A DNA stretch of 32,261 nt from assembly GCA_003250395.1 (NCBI GenBank), contig QKGM01000029.1:1-32261 (forward strand), written 5' to 3'. Below, in pieces: positions 24,130-32,261 of the stretch. Numbering within the stretch: position 1 is the stretch's first letter; the number at the start of each line of letters is the position of its first letter. The notes under the pieces are model-generated. The model searched no databases and was not told the origin of the DNA. It saw only the letters and a program-made list of their open reading frames with translations. The translations under genes and the position numbers were made by a program. Origin of the DNA: Bacteroidota bacterium (lineage in GTDB: Bacteria > Bacteroidota > Bacteroidia > Bacteroidales > TTA-H9).

Positions 24130-26376
24130 ATGAAATTAAACAAAATATTCATGTCGATAGCCATTATCATGCTACCGGCATTGCTGATGGCACAAAGCCA
24201 TCGGTCATCACCCGGCCATTTGCATGGTCAGGTCAAAACTATAAATGACAAAGGGAAAGAAGTCCCTCTGCCTTTTGCATCGATATACTGGATCAAGTCT
24301 CACCAGGGAACAACCAGTGATGAAAACGGGCAATTCCATTTGCCACGGACGGATAGTGATGGAGACATACTGGTACTCAGTTTCGTAGGATACATCTCAG
24401 ATACAATAAAAGTGGAATCAGATGCCACCGAAATAGGGGCTGTACTCAAACCATCAGGGACAACCTTAGGAGGAGTTGAAATTAAAGAGCGTCTGGATGG
24501 ATCATTCATTTCGAAACTGAAACCTATCAAGACAGAATTCATAACAGAATCGGGACTTCGTAAACTTGCATGCTGCAACCTGAGTGAAAGTTTCGAGAAC
24601 AGTGCTACCGTTGATGTTGGTTATACAGATGCTGTAAGCGGCGCAAAACAAATCCAGATGTTGGGACTCGCAGGGACATACAGCCAGTTAATGTATGAGA
24701 ATATGCCTTATATCAGAGGTGTAGCAGCCCCTTTCGGTCTCAGCTACGTACCGGGTACATGGATGCAAAGTATTCAGGTGAGCAAGGGAACAGCCTCGGT
24801 GATCAATGGATACGAGTCGGTAACAGGCCAGATCAACATTGAGTTCAAGAAGCCTGAACATACCGAAGAGAGACTTTTTGTGAATATATACGGCAATGAT
24901 GAAGCTCGACTTGAGGCTAATGTCCACGCGAAGGCAAGTCTCAATGACAACCTCAGTACATTGCTGCTCACACATTTCAGCACTCAACAGTCGTCGATAG
25001 ATCACAATGGTGACGGATTTCTGGATGCGCCAAAATCACACCAGTTAAATCTTTTTAATCGTTGGAGTTACGAAAAAGAAGGGTCGATGCACAGCCAGTT
25101 TGGCATCGGCATAATCGATGAGGAGCGTAACGGAGGGTCGAAAGACTGGGACAAAACCACTGACTGGTATGATCAGGGCTTATATGGTGTTAATCTGAAA
25201 ACGCGGAGGTACCAGGGATTTGGGAAAGTGGGTTTCTTCCTTGACAAGGAAGGACATACAAACATTGGAACCCAGTTCTCAGGAACCTACCACGACCAGA
25301 AAGGTTTTTACGGTTTACGAAGCTATGAGGCTCTTCAGAAAAGCCTTTATGCCAACATTATCCTTCAGGGCGAAATTACTGAAGAGCACAAGTACAGTGC
25401 CGGTATTAGTTATCAGTACGATGATTATAAAGAAACGATCAGCGAACTGGCCATGAATCGCATTGAATCTGTTCCCGGTGTGTTTGCACAGTACACCTTT
25501 GATCTGGCAACCCGTTTCACCGCCATTGCCGGAGCTCGCGCTGACTTTAACAGTGAGTACGGAACTTTCTTTACGCCACGACTACACCTGCGGTATCAGA
25601 TTTTAGAGAATACCACGCTTCGGGCTTCCGCCGGCAAAGGTTACAGGACAGCATCAGTGGTCAGTGAAAACAGCGGGTACCTGGCAAGCTCAAGGCAGTT
25701 TGTGATCGCAGATGATCTTAAAGCTGAGGAAGCTTGGAATTACGGGATCAACCTGACACAGGAATTTCCGCTTGCCAATGAAAGGAAAGCGACCATCACT
25801 ATAGATTTCTATCGAACCGATTTTGTAAACCAGGTAGTGGCCGATCCCGATCAGAATGCACAAAAAATCGTGTTCTATAATCTCGACGGGAAATCATATT
25901 CAAACAGTTTCCAAACCGAAGTAACTGTTGAACCATTCAAAGGCTTTACAACTACGGCAGCCTTCAGGTTGAATGACGTTAAAATCACAGAATCGGGAAC
26001 ATTGAAAGAAAAACCATTTGTAAGCAAATACAAAGGGTTACTTACTTTGTCGTATACCACCCGATTTGAAAAATGGTCGTTCGACTTCACTACCCAGTTT
26101 AATGGTGCCCAGAGGCTGCCAGATACGCAAGGCAACCCCGAAGAATACCGTCGTGATGATTACTCACCGGAATATTTTATTCTACATGGTCAGATTACTC
26201 GGAGATTTAAAAACTTCGATGTTTATGCTGGTGCGGAAAACCTTACAAACTATACACAACATCACCCCATAATTGGTTCTGATGATCCTTACGGACCCTA
26301 TTTTGACTCATCGATGATCTGGGGGCCCCTATTGGGTAGAATGATTTATGCAGGTGTAAGGCTTACATTAAACTAA
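24130..26376 (+). CDS. TonB-dependent outer-membrane receptor, likely for a metal or metal complex
   Basis: The 748-residue protein has a signal peptide (cut near LLMAQSH) and then a carboxypeptidase-like beta-sandwich domain (about 30-110, with SDENGQFHLP and LVLSFVGY) usual in Bacteroidota receptors. A plug follows (about 130-245), including RKLACCNLSESFENSATVDVGYTDAVSGAKQIQML and VSKGTASVINGYESVTGQINI. A 22-strand type barrel fills residues about 250-748 and ends YAGVRLTLN, without the usual C-terminal aromatic. The plug's adjacent cysteine pair (ACCNLSESF) also occurs, as I recall, in receptors next to copper or heavy-metal genes, and is unusual for a plug. The neighbouring exported Cys/His-rich proteins point to metal binding. 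The ligand is unproven. Confidence 0.88.
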   Translation: MKLNKIFMSIAIIMLPALLMAQSHRSSPGHLHGQVKTINDKGKEVPLPFASIYWIKSHQGTTSDENGQFHLPRTDSDGDILVLSFVGYISDTIKVESDATEIGAVLKPSGTTLGGVEIKERLDGSFISKLKPIKTEFITESGLRKLACCNLSESFENSATVDVGYTDAVSGAKQIQMLGLAGTYSQLMYENMPYIRGVAAPFGLSYVPGTWMQSIQVSKGTASVINGYESVTGQINIEFKKPEHTEERLFVNIYGNDEARLEANVHAKASLNDNLSTLLLTHFSTQQSSIDHNGDGFLDAPKSHQLNLFNRWSYEKEGSMHSQFGIGIIDEERNGGSKDWDKTTDWYDQGLYGVNLKTRRYQGFGKVGFFLDKEGHTNIGTQFSGTYHDQKGFYGLRSYEALQKSLYANIILQGEITEEHKYSAGISYQYDDYKETISELAMNRIESVPGVFAQYTFDLATRFTAIAGARADFNSEYGTFFTPRLHLRYQILENTTLRASAGKGYRTASVVSENSGYLASSRQFVIADDLKAEEAWNYGINLTQEFPLANERKATITIDFYRTDFVNQVVADPDQNAQKIVFYNLDGKSYSNSFQTEVTVEPFKGFTTTAAFRLNDVKITESGTLKEKPFVSKYKGLLTLSYTTRFEKWSFDFTTQFNGAQRLPDTQGNPEEYRRDDYSPEYFILHGQITRRFKNFDVYAGAENLTNYTQHHPIIGSDDPYGPYFDSSMIWGPLLGRMIYAGVRLTLN

Positions 26377-26461
26377 CATTTCTGACTCAATGGTTATGAC
26401 TACTTCCGGAATGAAATAACAATTGATATAAAATTTCCAACTTTTAAAAATAAAAAATAAA

Positions 26462-26845
26462 ATGAAGTTCAGATTAATGGTAATTCTCGCTTTCCTCCTT
26501 CCCGGGATGATGGCTACAGCCCAAACCTCAGCAGGTAAAGGGTTAGAATTAAAAATTAAAACCTCGGCCCAGTGTGATATGTGCAAAGAGCGTATCGAAA
26601 AGGCGATGGCCTATGAAAAAGGGGTTTATGAATCGACCCTGAATGTGGACGATAAAGTACTTACCCTGAGGTATAACCCGAAGAAGACGTCGCCAGAGAA
26701 ACTCAGAACTGTATTAAACAAAACTGGTTATGATGCTGACGAAACGAAAGCCGACCTCAAAGCCTACAACAAACTTCCCGACTGCTGCAAGAAACCAGAG
26801 GATCGTCATGTACACAGTGATGGATGTGAACATGGTCATGAATAA
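26462..26845 (+). CDS. Exported heavy-metal-associated (HMA) domain protein
   Basis: The 127-residue product has a signal peptide (ILAFLLPGMMATAQ) and one ferredoxin-fold HMA domain (about residues 28-98). The metal motif is QCDMCKERIEKAM, a CxxC, in the MerP/CopZ position, followed by GVYESTLNVDDKVLTLRYNPKKTSPEKL. A second cluster of ligands forms the C-terminus: DCCKKPEDRHVHSDGCEHGHE. The fold normally carries Cu(I), Hg(II), Zn or Cd between partners. Being exported, it probably acts in the periplasm, receiving metal from the receptor or buffering it. The gap after the receptor gene is 85 bp with no separate promoter I can see. Confidence 0.88.
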   Translation: MKFRLMVILAFLLPGMMATAQTSAGKGLELKIKTSAQCDMCKERIEKAMAYEKGVYESTLNVDDKVLTLRYNPKKTSPEKLRTVLNKTGYDADETKADLKAYNKLPDCCKKPEDRHVHSDGCEHGHE

Positions 26846-26960
26846 CCTCAAAAGGTAGGATAATACAATATAGTCTATGAGGAACAATTCCCGAAAGTTT
26901 ATTCGATAATCAATTAATGATTCGCCAGAGAAAGGGCATAGACTTAAGGGTAATAATTGA

Positions 26961-26990
26961 ACCGTCAGGTAATACCTGGCGGTTCTTTTA
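26961..26990 (+). terminator. Intrinsic terminator of the metal operon
   Basis: ACCGTCAGGT (26961-26970) pairs with ACCTGGCGGT (26974-26983) with one wobble and an AAT loop, followed by TCTTTTA. It lies about 115 bp after the HMA gene stop. A further inverted repeat AGTCTATG/CATAGACT (26872-26879, 26937-26944) sits between, with unknown role. Confidence 0.8.
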
Positions 26991-27002
26991 TATCTTGGAT
27001 AA

Positions 27003-27038
27003 AACGGAAAAATCAACACAACGATTGACTTTTCCGTT
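27003..27038 (-). terminator. Intrinsic terminator of the minus-strand membrane gene
   Basis: AACGGAAAAATCAA and TTGACTTTTCCGTT pair over 14 positions with one non-Watson-Crick position, with an 8-nt loop. Read on the minus strand the stem runs into TTATCC within a T-rich end. It lies about 60 bp after the stop of the gene at 27096-28409 and is nested inside an outer repeat (26989-26997 with 27055-27063). Confidence 0.65.
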
Positions 27039-27095
27039 GATTTCTATGTAGAATCAAGATATAATGGAATTTAACCAAAAGGGTAACCGGCAATG

Positions 27096-28409
27096 CTATT
27101 TTGTCGGTCGGGTAATCAGGTCAAAATAGGCTTTCCAGTCCCAATCAGAAGCATACCAGCAACCATCGTACGAATAGATCATTTTCAGGTTCAATACTAC
27201 CAGAAAAAGAAGAAGAACAACCAGAACAAATCGACGTCTTCTGAAATCAGAGACGGCCACTTTTTCAAATAAGAAACCTAGTGGTAATGCCATTAAAACA
27301 TAATACTCAACAAAAGGCCGTGAACCATACCCACAGCCATAACTCCATGACCACCAGGATGCAAATATGTAGGAAATAAAAAGAAAGCCCAACCCTGTCA
27401 CGAAACTTTCGCCGTATAATTTTTTTCGCATGAAATATAACCCGGCCATTCCTGCAAGAATTATCGGACTATAAAGAAACAGTCCATTATTTGGCGCAAA
27501 CCATAGATTGAAAACTTTCGGGGAAAATAAATAATCAAAACCTTCATGCTGATAGCTATAATAAAAAAAACTGCCGGAAAGATATTTATAGTAAATCAAT
27601 TGAGGCAAAAGAATAACCAGACCTGTAGAAAACATTATAAATAAATGCAGAAGCCTGATTCTTCGTGGTCGCCCGGATACCAGCCACCAGATTATCAATA
27701 CAAGTAACAGAAAAACTACATTAACAGGCCTGACTGCAAGAATAGCCCCTCCTGTTGCCCCGATTACTATCACATTTAGCAGCGAAGATTTATCATTATA
27801 CCTGGAAGCATTGAAAAGCAAAATGGAGAAGAGGGCAAAAGAATAAACATGCGACATTCCGGTATCCTTCAGCGCGTAATAATACAGGTTCGTCCCCAAA
27901 AAAATCACCATCAATGTCAAAAAAGAGGTAAAAGGCTTCAAATAGCGACGTATATACAGCCAGAGGAACCACAATCCGCAAATCAGCCATGCAACTGCAG
28001 AAACATCTATCATCCGGTGATAAATGATAGAAAAGCCATCAGGAGTATATCCCAAAGGATCAGCCAACAGATGAAAAGCGATGAAAAAGGGAACCTGCAT
28101 GAAAGCTACCCCAACCGGGTATTTCGAGATTATACGACCTAAACTGTCGACTGCAAATCCATCTCCTGTCTTTACGGAGATATCGGCAGGGAGCTTATTC
28201 CCATCAAAACCATATATAAAAGTTGCAGGAAGAAAAATATAATAACCTGCTTTATCGGCCCAAATTTCACTATGATAATTAAACTTTCCAGACTTACTAT
28301 GCAAATTGAATGTCAGAAAGATACAAACAACAGCGAACAGAAGGATAACGAAAAACGGCTTTGAAAAGAAATTTACTATCGGGAGAGATTTCAAGGCTTT
28401 AAGCAACAA
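27096..28409 (-). CDS. Multi-helix GT-C-like membrane protein (dolichol-mannosyltransferase type)
   Basis: The 437-residue protein has about ten helices. After the first there is an extracytoplasmic loop with YHSEIWADKAGYYIFLPATFIYGF, acidic residues beside a hydrophobic motif as in GT-C glycosyltransferases, and then KYPVGVAFMQVPFF. Later helices carry SWWSWSYGCGYGSRPFVEYY, common in bacterial uncharacterised GT39/GT83-like proteins. The only usable starts are TTG codons (28409, or 28406); a stop lies directly upstream and the first ATG is about 105 residues in. A promoter box 17 bases upstream fits a TTG start with almost no leader. The sugar and acceptor are unknown, and membership in the GT-C group is likely but not certain. 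Confidence 0.65.
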   Translation of the reverse strand: MLLKALKSLPIVNFFSKPFFVILLFAVVCIFLTFNLHSKSGKFNYHSEIWADKAGYYIFLPATFIYGFDGNKLPADISVKTGDGFAVDSLGRIISKYPVGVAFMQVPFFIAFHLLADPLGYTPDGFSIIYHRMIDVSAVAWLICGLWFLWLYIRRYLKPFTSFLTLMVIFLGTNLYYYALKDTGMSHVYSFALFSILLFNASRYNDKSSLLNVIVIGATGGAILAVRPVNVVFLLLVLIIWWLVSGRPRRIRLLHLFIMFSTGLVILLPQLIYYKYLSGSFFYYSYQHEGFDYLFSPKVFNLWFAPNNGLFLYSPIILAGMAGLYFMRKKLYGESFVTGLGFLFISYIFASWWSWSYGCGYGSRPFVEYYVLMALPLGFLFEKVAVSDFRRRRFVLVVLLLFLVVLNLKMIYSYDGCWYASDWDWKAYFDLITRPTK

Positions 28410-28425
28410 TTACTATTATAAACAA

Positions 28426-28433
28426 CAAAGATA
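28426..28433 (-). promoter_or_regulatory. -7 promoter box for the GT-C-like gene
   Basis: The minus strand reads TATCTTTG (TAnnTTTG), 17 bases before the TTG at 28409, giving a leader of around ten bases. Its upstream half abuts the terminator hairpin 28433-28462, so any -33 box would lie inside that hairpin. Confidence 0.45.
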
Positions 28434-28462
28434 AAAGGTCTGCCGAAGACGGCAGACCTTTT
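28433..28462 (-). terminator. Terminator of the sdhCAB operon
   Basis: A perfect 13-bp inverted repeat, AAAAGGTCTGCCG and CGGCAGACCTTTT, with an AAGA loop. The arms supply T-runs on both strands, so it can work in both directions. It lies 72 bp after the sdhB stop. Confidence 0.85.
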
Positions 28463-28534
28463 CGAAAACAAAAATCTCTTGAAAGGGAGATTGAGTATAT
28501 TAGGTTTAACCAAAAAACATGTCAATACGCAGAA

Positions 28535-29323
28535 TCATCCGGCTCCACCACCATTCTGCTTACGATCAGCCTTGGTTACCGCCTGAGAGAAGTACTCACG
28601 ATTCATACGGGCGATGTTTTCAACTGAGATGTTTTTAGGGCATTCTGCCTCACAGGCGTAAGTATTCGAACAGTTACCAAAACCAAGTTCATCCATTTTA
28701 GCAACCATAGCATGAACCCGTTCTTTAGCCTCAATTTTTCCCTGGGGAAGCAGGGCAAACTGAGAAACCTTAGCAGCTACGAACAGCATGGCTGAAGCGT
28801 TTTTACAGGCAGCAACACATGCACCACACCCAATACAGGCAGCAGCATCCATAGCTAGGTCAGCATCCTCTTTCCTTATTGGGATGGCATTGGCATCGGG
28901 GACACCACCGGTAGATACCGATGTAAAGCCTCCGGCCTGAATAATCTTATCGAAAGCCAGACGGTCAACCATCAGATCCTTAACAACAGGAAATGGTCCT
29001 GCGCGCCAGGGTTCTATGGTAATCGTGTCACCGTCTTTAAAATGGCGCATATGCAATTGGCAAACAGTGGTTCCCTGTTCCGGGCCATGAGGTCGTCCGT
29101 TAATGTAAAGGCTGCACATTCCACAAATTCCTTCACGGCAATCATGATCGAAAGAGATAGTATCAACCGGCAATTTCACTTGATCATTCACCAGTTGCTC
29201 ATTCAGGATATCAAGCATTTCAAGAAAAGAGCAATCGGATGAAATATTGTCAAGTTGGTAGGTTTCAAACCTGCCCTTAGCTTTCGCATTTTCCTGACGC
29301 CAGATTTTCAAAGTTAATTTCAT
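28535..29323 (-). CDS. sdhB: Succinate dehydrogenase/fumarate reductase iron-sulfur subunit
   Basis: The 262-residue subunit carries electrons between the flavin of SdhA and the heme/quinone site of SdhC. Three cluster motifs are in order: the 2Fe-2S site CREGICGMC followed by a later C (TVCQLHM), the 4Fe-4S site [13 protein letters not shown], and the 3Fe-4S site [14 protein letters not shown]. The Cys spacing in the last two matches B-type enzymes of Bacillus and Wolinella. The C-terminus has a Gly-rich end (QNGGGAG). It starts 31 bp after sdhA, probably cotranscribed. frdB is an equally fair name. Confidence 0.95.
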   Translation of the reverse strand: MKLTLKIWRQENAKAKGRFETYQLDNISSDCSFLEMLDILNEQLVNDQVKLPVDTISFDHDCREGICGMCSLYINGRPHGPEQGTTVCQLHMRHFKDGDTITIEPWRAGPFPVVKDLMVDRLAFDKIIQAGGFTSVSTGGVPDANAIPIRKEDADLAMDAAACIGCGACVAACKNASAMLFVAAKVSQFALLPQGKIEAKERVHAMVAKMDELGFGNCSNTYACEAECPKNISVENIARMNREYFSQAVTKADRKQNGGGAG

Positions 29324-29354
29324 GGTAAATAAATATTTAGGTTTCAGGAATAAC

Positions 29355-31295
29355 TTATACTTTGTAATTACGGGTTTTCACCTCGATGAATTCGTAATTC
29401 AATGGTTCCACATGCTTTTCGGGCACATCATCGGGTTTGTATTCCCATGCCGAAACATATTTATAATTCTGATCGTCGCGGAGAGCTTCTCCATCTTCAG
29501 TTTGGTATTCCTCACGGAAATGACCGCCACACGATTCATTTCGGAGTAGTGCATCGCGGGCCATCAGTTCTCCTAATTCAAGATAATCAACCAGTCTGAG
29601 TGCCTTTTCCAATTCCTGGTTTACACCGGTTTTTGAACCAACAACTCTAACATCTTTCCAAAATTCTTCACGAAGCAGCCTAATCTTCTCTATAGCGAGT
29701 TTTAATCCGGCTTCATTTCGCCCCATACCAACATTTTCCCACATGATGGTTCCGAGTTTGCGATGGAATGTATCTACTGATTGTTTTCCTTTAACCGATA
29801 AAAGCCGATCAATTTCAGCGTGAATTTTCTTCTCAGCTTCATCAAATTCAGGTGTATCTGTTTTGAAACGAGGAACAGAAATCTGATCAGCAAGGTAATT
29901 CTGAATTGTATATGGAAGCACAAAGTAACCATCGGCCAGCCCCTGCATAAGAGCAGATGCACCCAGACGATTCGCTCCATGATCACTAAAATTAGCCTCA
30001 CCGGCAGCAAACAGGCCGGGTACAGTTGTTTGCAACTCGTAATCAACCCATAATCCACCCATCGTGTAATGAACTGCCGGATAAATCATCATCGGAGTTT
30101 CGTATGGATTCTCATCCACTATCTTCTCATACATCTGGAAAAGATTACCGTAACGAGCTTCTATTACATTGCGTCCAAGGCGCTGAATTGATTCCGCGAA
30201 ATCCAGATAGACAGCAAGTCCGGTATTCCCGACACCAAAACCGGCATCACAACGTTCTTTGGCAGCACGGGAGGCTACATCACGAGGGACCAGGTTACCA
30301 AAGGCAGGATAACGACGTTCGAGATAATAGTCGCGGTCATTTTCAGGAATATCTCTTGGCTTTAAAACACCTTTTCGAACTTTTTCAGCATCTTCCTTCT
30401 TCTTCGGTACCCATATTCGCCCATCGTTACGAAGTGATTCACTCATTAGGGTAAGTTTTGACTGATAGTCGCCATGGACAGGAATACAGGTCGGATGAAT
30501 CTGTACGTATGCCGGATTTGCAAAGAAAGCTCCCCGTTTAAATGCGCGCATAGCAGCACTACCGTTGGAATTCATTGCATTGGTTGAGAGGAAATAAACG
30601 TTTCCATATCCACCGGTAGCCAGAACCACAGCATGAGCGGCAAACCGTTCCAGTTCGCCGGTAACAACATTCCGGGCAATAATACCTCTTGCGCGGCCAT
30701 CTATCAGTACAAGATCAAGCATCTCGTGGCGATGATAAAGTTCCACATGCCCAAGCCCAATCTCCTTACTAAGAGCGCCATAGGCACCAAGCAATAGCTG
30801 TTGACCAGTCTGTCCTCTTGCATAAAATGTACGACTTACCTGGGCGCCACCAAATGATCGGTTATCGAGATATCCACTATACTCACGGGCAAAGGGAACA
30901 CCTTGTGCTACGCACTGGTCAATAATGCTGTTGCTAACTTCAGCAAGACGATACACGTTAGCCTCCCGTGCCCTGTAATCGCCCCCTTTTATGGTATCAT
31001 AAAATAAACGATAAACGGAGTCGCCATCGTTTGGATAATTCTTTGCAGCATTGATACCCCCCTGGGCTGCGATTGAATGTGCACGCCTGGGACTGTCCTG
31101 AATACAAAATACTTTTACTTTGAAACCCATCTCACCAAAAGAGGCGGCAGCAGCTGCACCAGCAAGACCAGTTCCTACAACAATAATATCCAGCTTCCTT
31201 TTATTTGCCGGATTAACCAGTTTCTGATCGGTTTTATACCGGGTCCATTTTTCGGCCAGCGGGCCGGAAGGAATCTTAGCGTTTAGTTTAGTCAT
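29355..31295 (-). CDS. sdhA: Succinate dehydrogenase/fumarate reductase flavoprotein subunit
   Basis: This 646-residue flavoprotein interconverts succinate and fumarate. The N-terminal FAD fold is [22 protein letters not shown], and the His that binds FAD covalently is in [11 protein letters not shown]. The active-site segments are present: [32 protein letters not shown] and [18 protein letters not shown], with the substrate-binding HPT His and the RLG Arg. Length fits B-type family members (Bacillus SdhA, Wolinella FrdA). The direction of catalysis cannot be told from sequence; with menaquinone in Bacteroidota it can run as fumarate reductase. Confidence 0.96.
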   Translation of the reverse strand: MTKLNAKIPSGPLAEKWTRYKTDQKLVNPANKRKLDIIVVGTGLAGAAAAASFGEMGFKVKVFCIQDSPRRAHSIAAQGGINAAKNYPNDGDSVYRLFYDTIKGGDYRAREANVYRLAEVSNSIIDQCVAQGVPFAREYSGYLDNRSFGGAQVSRTFYARGQTGQQLLLGAYGALSKEIGLGHVELYHRHEMLDLVLIDGRARGIIARNVVTGELERFAAHAVVLATGGYGNVYFLSTNAMNSNGSAAMRAFKRGAFFANPAYVQIHPTCIPVHGDYQSKLTLMSESLRNDGRIWVPKKKEDAEKVRKGVLKPRDIPENDRDYYLERRYPAFGNLVPRDVASRAAKERCDAGFGVGNTGLAVYLDFAESIQRLGRNVIEARYGNLFQMYEKIVDENPYETPMMIYPAVHYTMGGLWVDYELQTTVPGLFAAGEANFSDHGANRLGASALMQGLADGYFVLPYTIQNYLADQISVPRFKTDTPEFDEAEKKIHAEIDRLLSVKGKQSVDTFHRKLGTIMWENVGMGRNEAGLKLAIEKIRLLREEFWKDVRVVGSKTGVNQELEKALRLVDYLELGELMARDALLRNESCGGHFREEYQTEDGEALRDDQNYKYVSAWEYKPDDVPEKHVEPLNYEFIEVKTRNYKV

Positions 31296-31328
31296 GGTAA
31301 TGTAATATTTTACTTTGATTCCTGATAT

Positions 31329-32012
31329 TTAAACGAATAAAAAATAGAGCGGAATACTGATAAATCCAAAAGTAACCAGTACAGAATAGATAGTGCCGAT
31401 CACCTTGATCACCGGAGTGTATGTCGGATGATTAAGCCCAAGGCTCTGAAATGCTGACTGAAATGCATGGTGAAGGTGAAATCCTAATCCCATAATCAGC
31501 ACAATGTAAAGAATACAATAGAATGGACTTGAAAACAAATTCAAAGCCATATTGTAAAAATCATGTTGTCCTTCAACTATGTGGGCACCCTGTGGTGGCT
31601 CTGCCCAGCCCATTTTCACAAAATAAAAATTCATGAAGTGGATAATCAGGAACACGAAAATAATAATACCGGTATGAATCATAAATCGCGTAAAAGGGGA
31701 ATAGACCTGCGATTTCTGAGACACTTTATAGCCGACCGGACGGGCGTTCCAATTCTGCAATTGAAGGATAACACCTAATATGGCATGAAGTATGAATCCG
31801 CCAAATAACACTACCTCCATCACTTTTATCAACGGGTTGGTCGACATAAAGTGAACTGCATCGGCAAAAATGAGTTCATGATCGGCTGTTATCGGAAGAA
31901 TAAACAAGTTGATTCCCAGATGTACAACCAAAAATGAAATCAGAAAAAGTCCTGCGAAGGCCATGAAATATTTCTTCGACAGCGACGACAGCTTAACATC
32001 AGTTTTGCGCAT
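31329..32012 (-). CDS. sdhC: Succinate dehydrogenase/fumarate reductase cytochrome b subunit (B type)
   Basis: The 227-residue membrane anchor has five helices, as in the single-anchor B-type enzymes of Bacillus and Wolinella. Heme-ligand histidines appear in LVVHLGINL, FILHAILGV, LIIHFMNFY and GFHLHHAFQS, enough for two b hemes. It binds menaquinone and ties the SdhAB module to the inner membrane. The ATG at 32012 heads the operon, and a promoter match lies about 100 bases upstream. Confidence 0.93.
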   Translation of the reverse strand: MRKTDVKLSSLSKKYFMAFAGLFLISFLVVHLGINLFILPITADHELIFADAVHFMSTNPLIKVMEVVLFGGFILHAILGVILQLQNWNARPVGYKVSQKSQVYSPFTRFMIHTGIIIFVFLIIHFMNFYFVKMGWAEPPQGAHIVEGQHDFYNMALNLFSSPFYCILYIVLIMGLGFHLHHAFQSAFQSLGLNHPTYTPVIKVIGTIYSVLVTFGFISIPLYFLFV

Positions 32013-32108
32013 AAGCTTTCTTTTGATTTAATTTGTAGTGAAGTACCCATATATTCAGGTACCTGGCTCTACTTTATATATCTAAATTTCTATATATGTG
32101 AGCATGGA

Positions 32109-32140
32109 CAAATTTATATAATTTATACTGAAGAATTCAA
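32109..32140 (-). promoter_or_regulatory. Promoter for sdhCAB
   Basis: On the minus strand, TTG (32138-32140) is followed after 21 bases by TAAATTTG (32109-32116), which fits the Bacteroidota TTG-N19-21-TAnnTTTG pattern. Transcription would start about 90 bases before the sdhC ATG at 32012. That leader includes a GTACC/GGTAC repeat whose role is unclear. Confidence 0.5.
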
Positions 32141-32177
32141 TTAAAAATAATTTATAACAATTCAAGATAACAACAAA

Positions 32178-32261
32178 ATGCGATATAAAAACATTGATAG
32201 TAACCTCTTTACGACAAACAGAGAGTATCTTTTAGCTCAAGTTGACCAAGGGAGCCTGCTG
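32178..32261 (+). CDS. pepP: Start of a probable Xaa-Pro aminopeptidase, cut by the window edge
   Basis: Only 28 residues from the ATG at 32178 lie inside the window. They start MRYKNIDSNLFTTNREYLL and continue AQVDQGSLL. This matches, as I recall, the N-terminal domain of aminopeptidase P in Bacteroidota, which opens with a similar IDxxLFxxNRxxxxAQ pattern. The catalytic creatinase-fold domain would lie beyond the edge, so the call rests on a short stretch. An A-rich sequence (ACAACAAA) precedes the ATG, as expected for translation in this phylum. The gene is divergent from sdhC. Confidence 0.5.
   Translation, partial: MRYKNIDSNLFTTNREYLLAQVDQGSLL

Noticed and set aside
24688-25005. A 105-codon minus-strand frame inside the TonB receptor gene
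   Set aside because: It is antisense to a clear plug domain and has no recognisable motif.

Overview
The window comes from a Bacteroidota genome, most like an anaerobic or facultative member of the Bacteroidia. The evidence is a GldH-type lipoprotein, the PSP1/RicT-gldH-class A PBP gene order, a trimeric B-type succinate dehydrogenase/fumarate reductase, TonB-receptor architecture with an N-terminal carboxypeptidase-like domain, and several promoters with the Bacteroidota -7 box TAnnTTTG. No tRNA, rRNA, CRISPR array, transposase or prophage gene is visible.

Layout. (1) 1-7297 is an envelope-glycan neighbourhood. It holds a GT-C-type membrane glycosyltransferase cut by the left edge, a GDPD/menorin-like lipoprotein, a gene-free stretch of about 0.9 kb, and on the minus strand a 1204-residue fusion of an acyltransferase-3 membrane domain with an LTA-synthase-like sulfatase-fold transferase. 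The glycosyltransferase and the fusion appear to end in the same C-terminal domain. (2) 7332-12761 (minus) is a conserved housekeeping block: holB, then ricT-gldH-class A PBP, running into the fusion gene as one probable operon. (3) 13006-23165 (plus) is a compact complex I operon, nuoABCDHIJKLMN, with nuoC and nuoD separate, no nuoEFG, and a small uncharacterised tail gene, closed by a strong terminator. (4) 23166-26990 (plus) is a short tandem repeat array followed by a likely metal-uptake or metal-handling operon: a Cys/His-rich exported protein, a TonB-dependent receptor and an exported HMA-domain protein. The gap before the receptor gene can fold into a three-way junction that ends 2 nt before its ATG. 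(5) 27096-28409 (minus) is a second GT-C-like membrane protein. (6) 28535-32012 (minus) is the sdhCAB/frdCAB operon. (7) At the right edge begins a gene that looks like Xaa-Pro aminopeptidase.

How it fits together. Complex I without its NADH-oxidising module (probably fed by ferredoxin or another reductant) would reduce menaquinone and pump ions; SdhCAB/FrdCAB would exchange electrons between menaquinone and succinate/fumarate. The envelope genes build peptidoglycan (PBP1A) and probably transfer sugars, acyl groups and phospho-groups to a surface glycan.

The best candidates for something undescribed are the structured leader of the metal receptor, the acyltransferase-LtaS fusion with its shared C-terminal domain, the missing TM7 lysine in NuoM, and the small gene at the end of the nuo operon. 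All calls come from reading the sequence; no database search was run.
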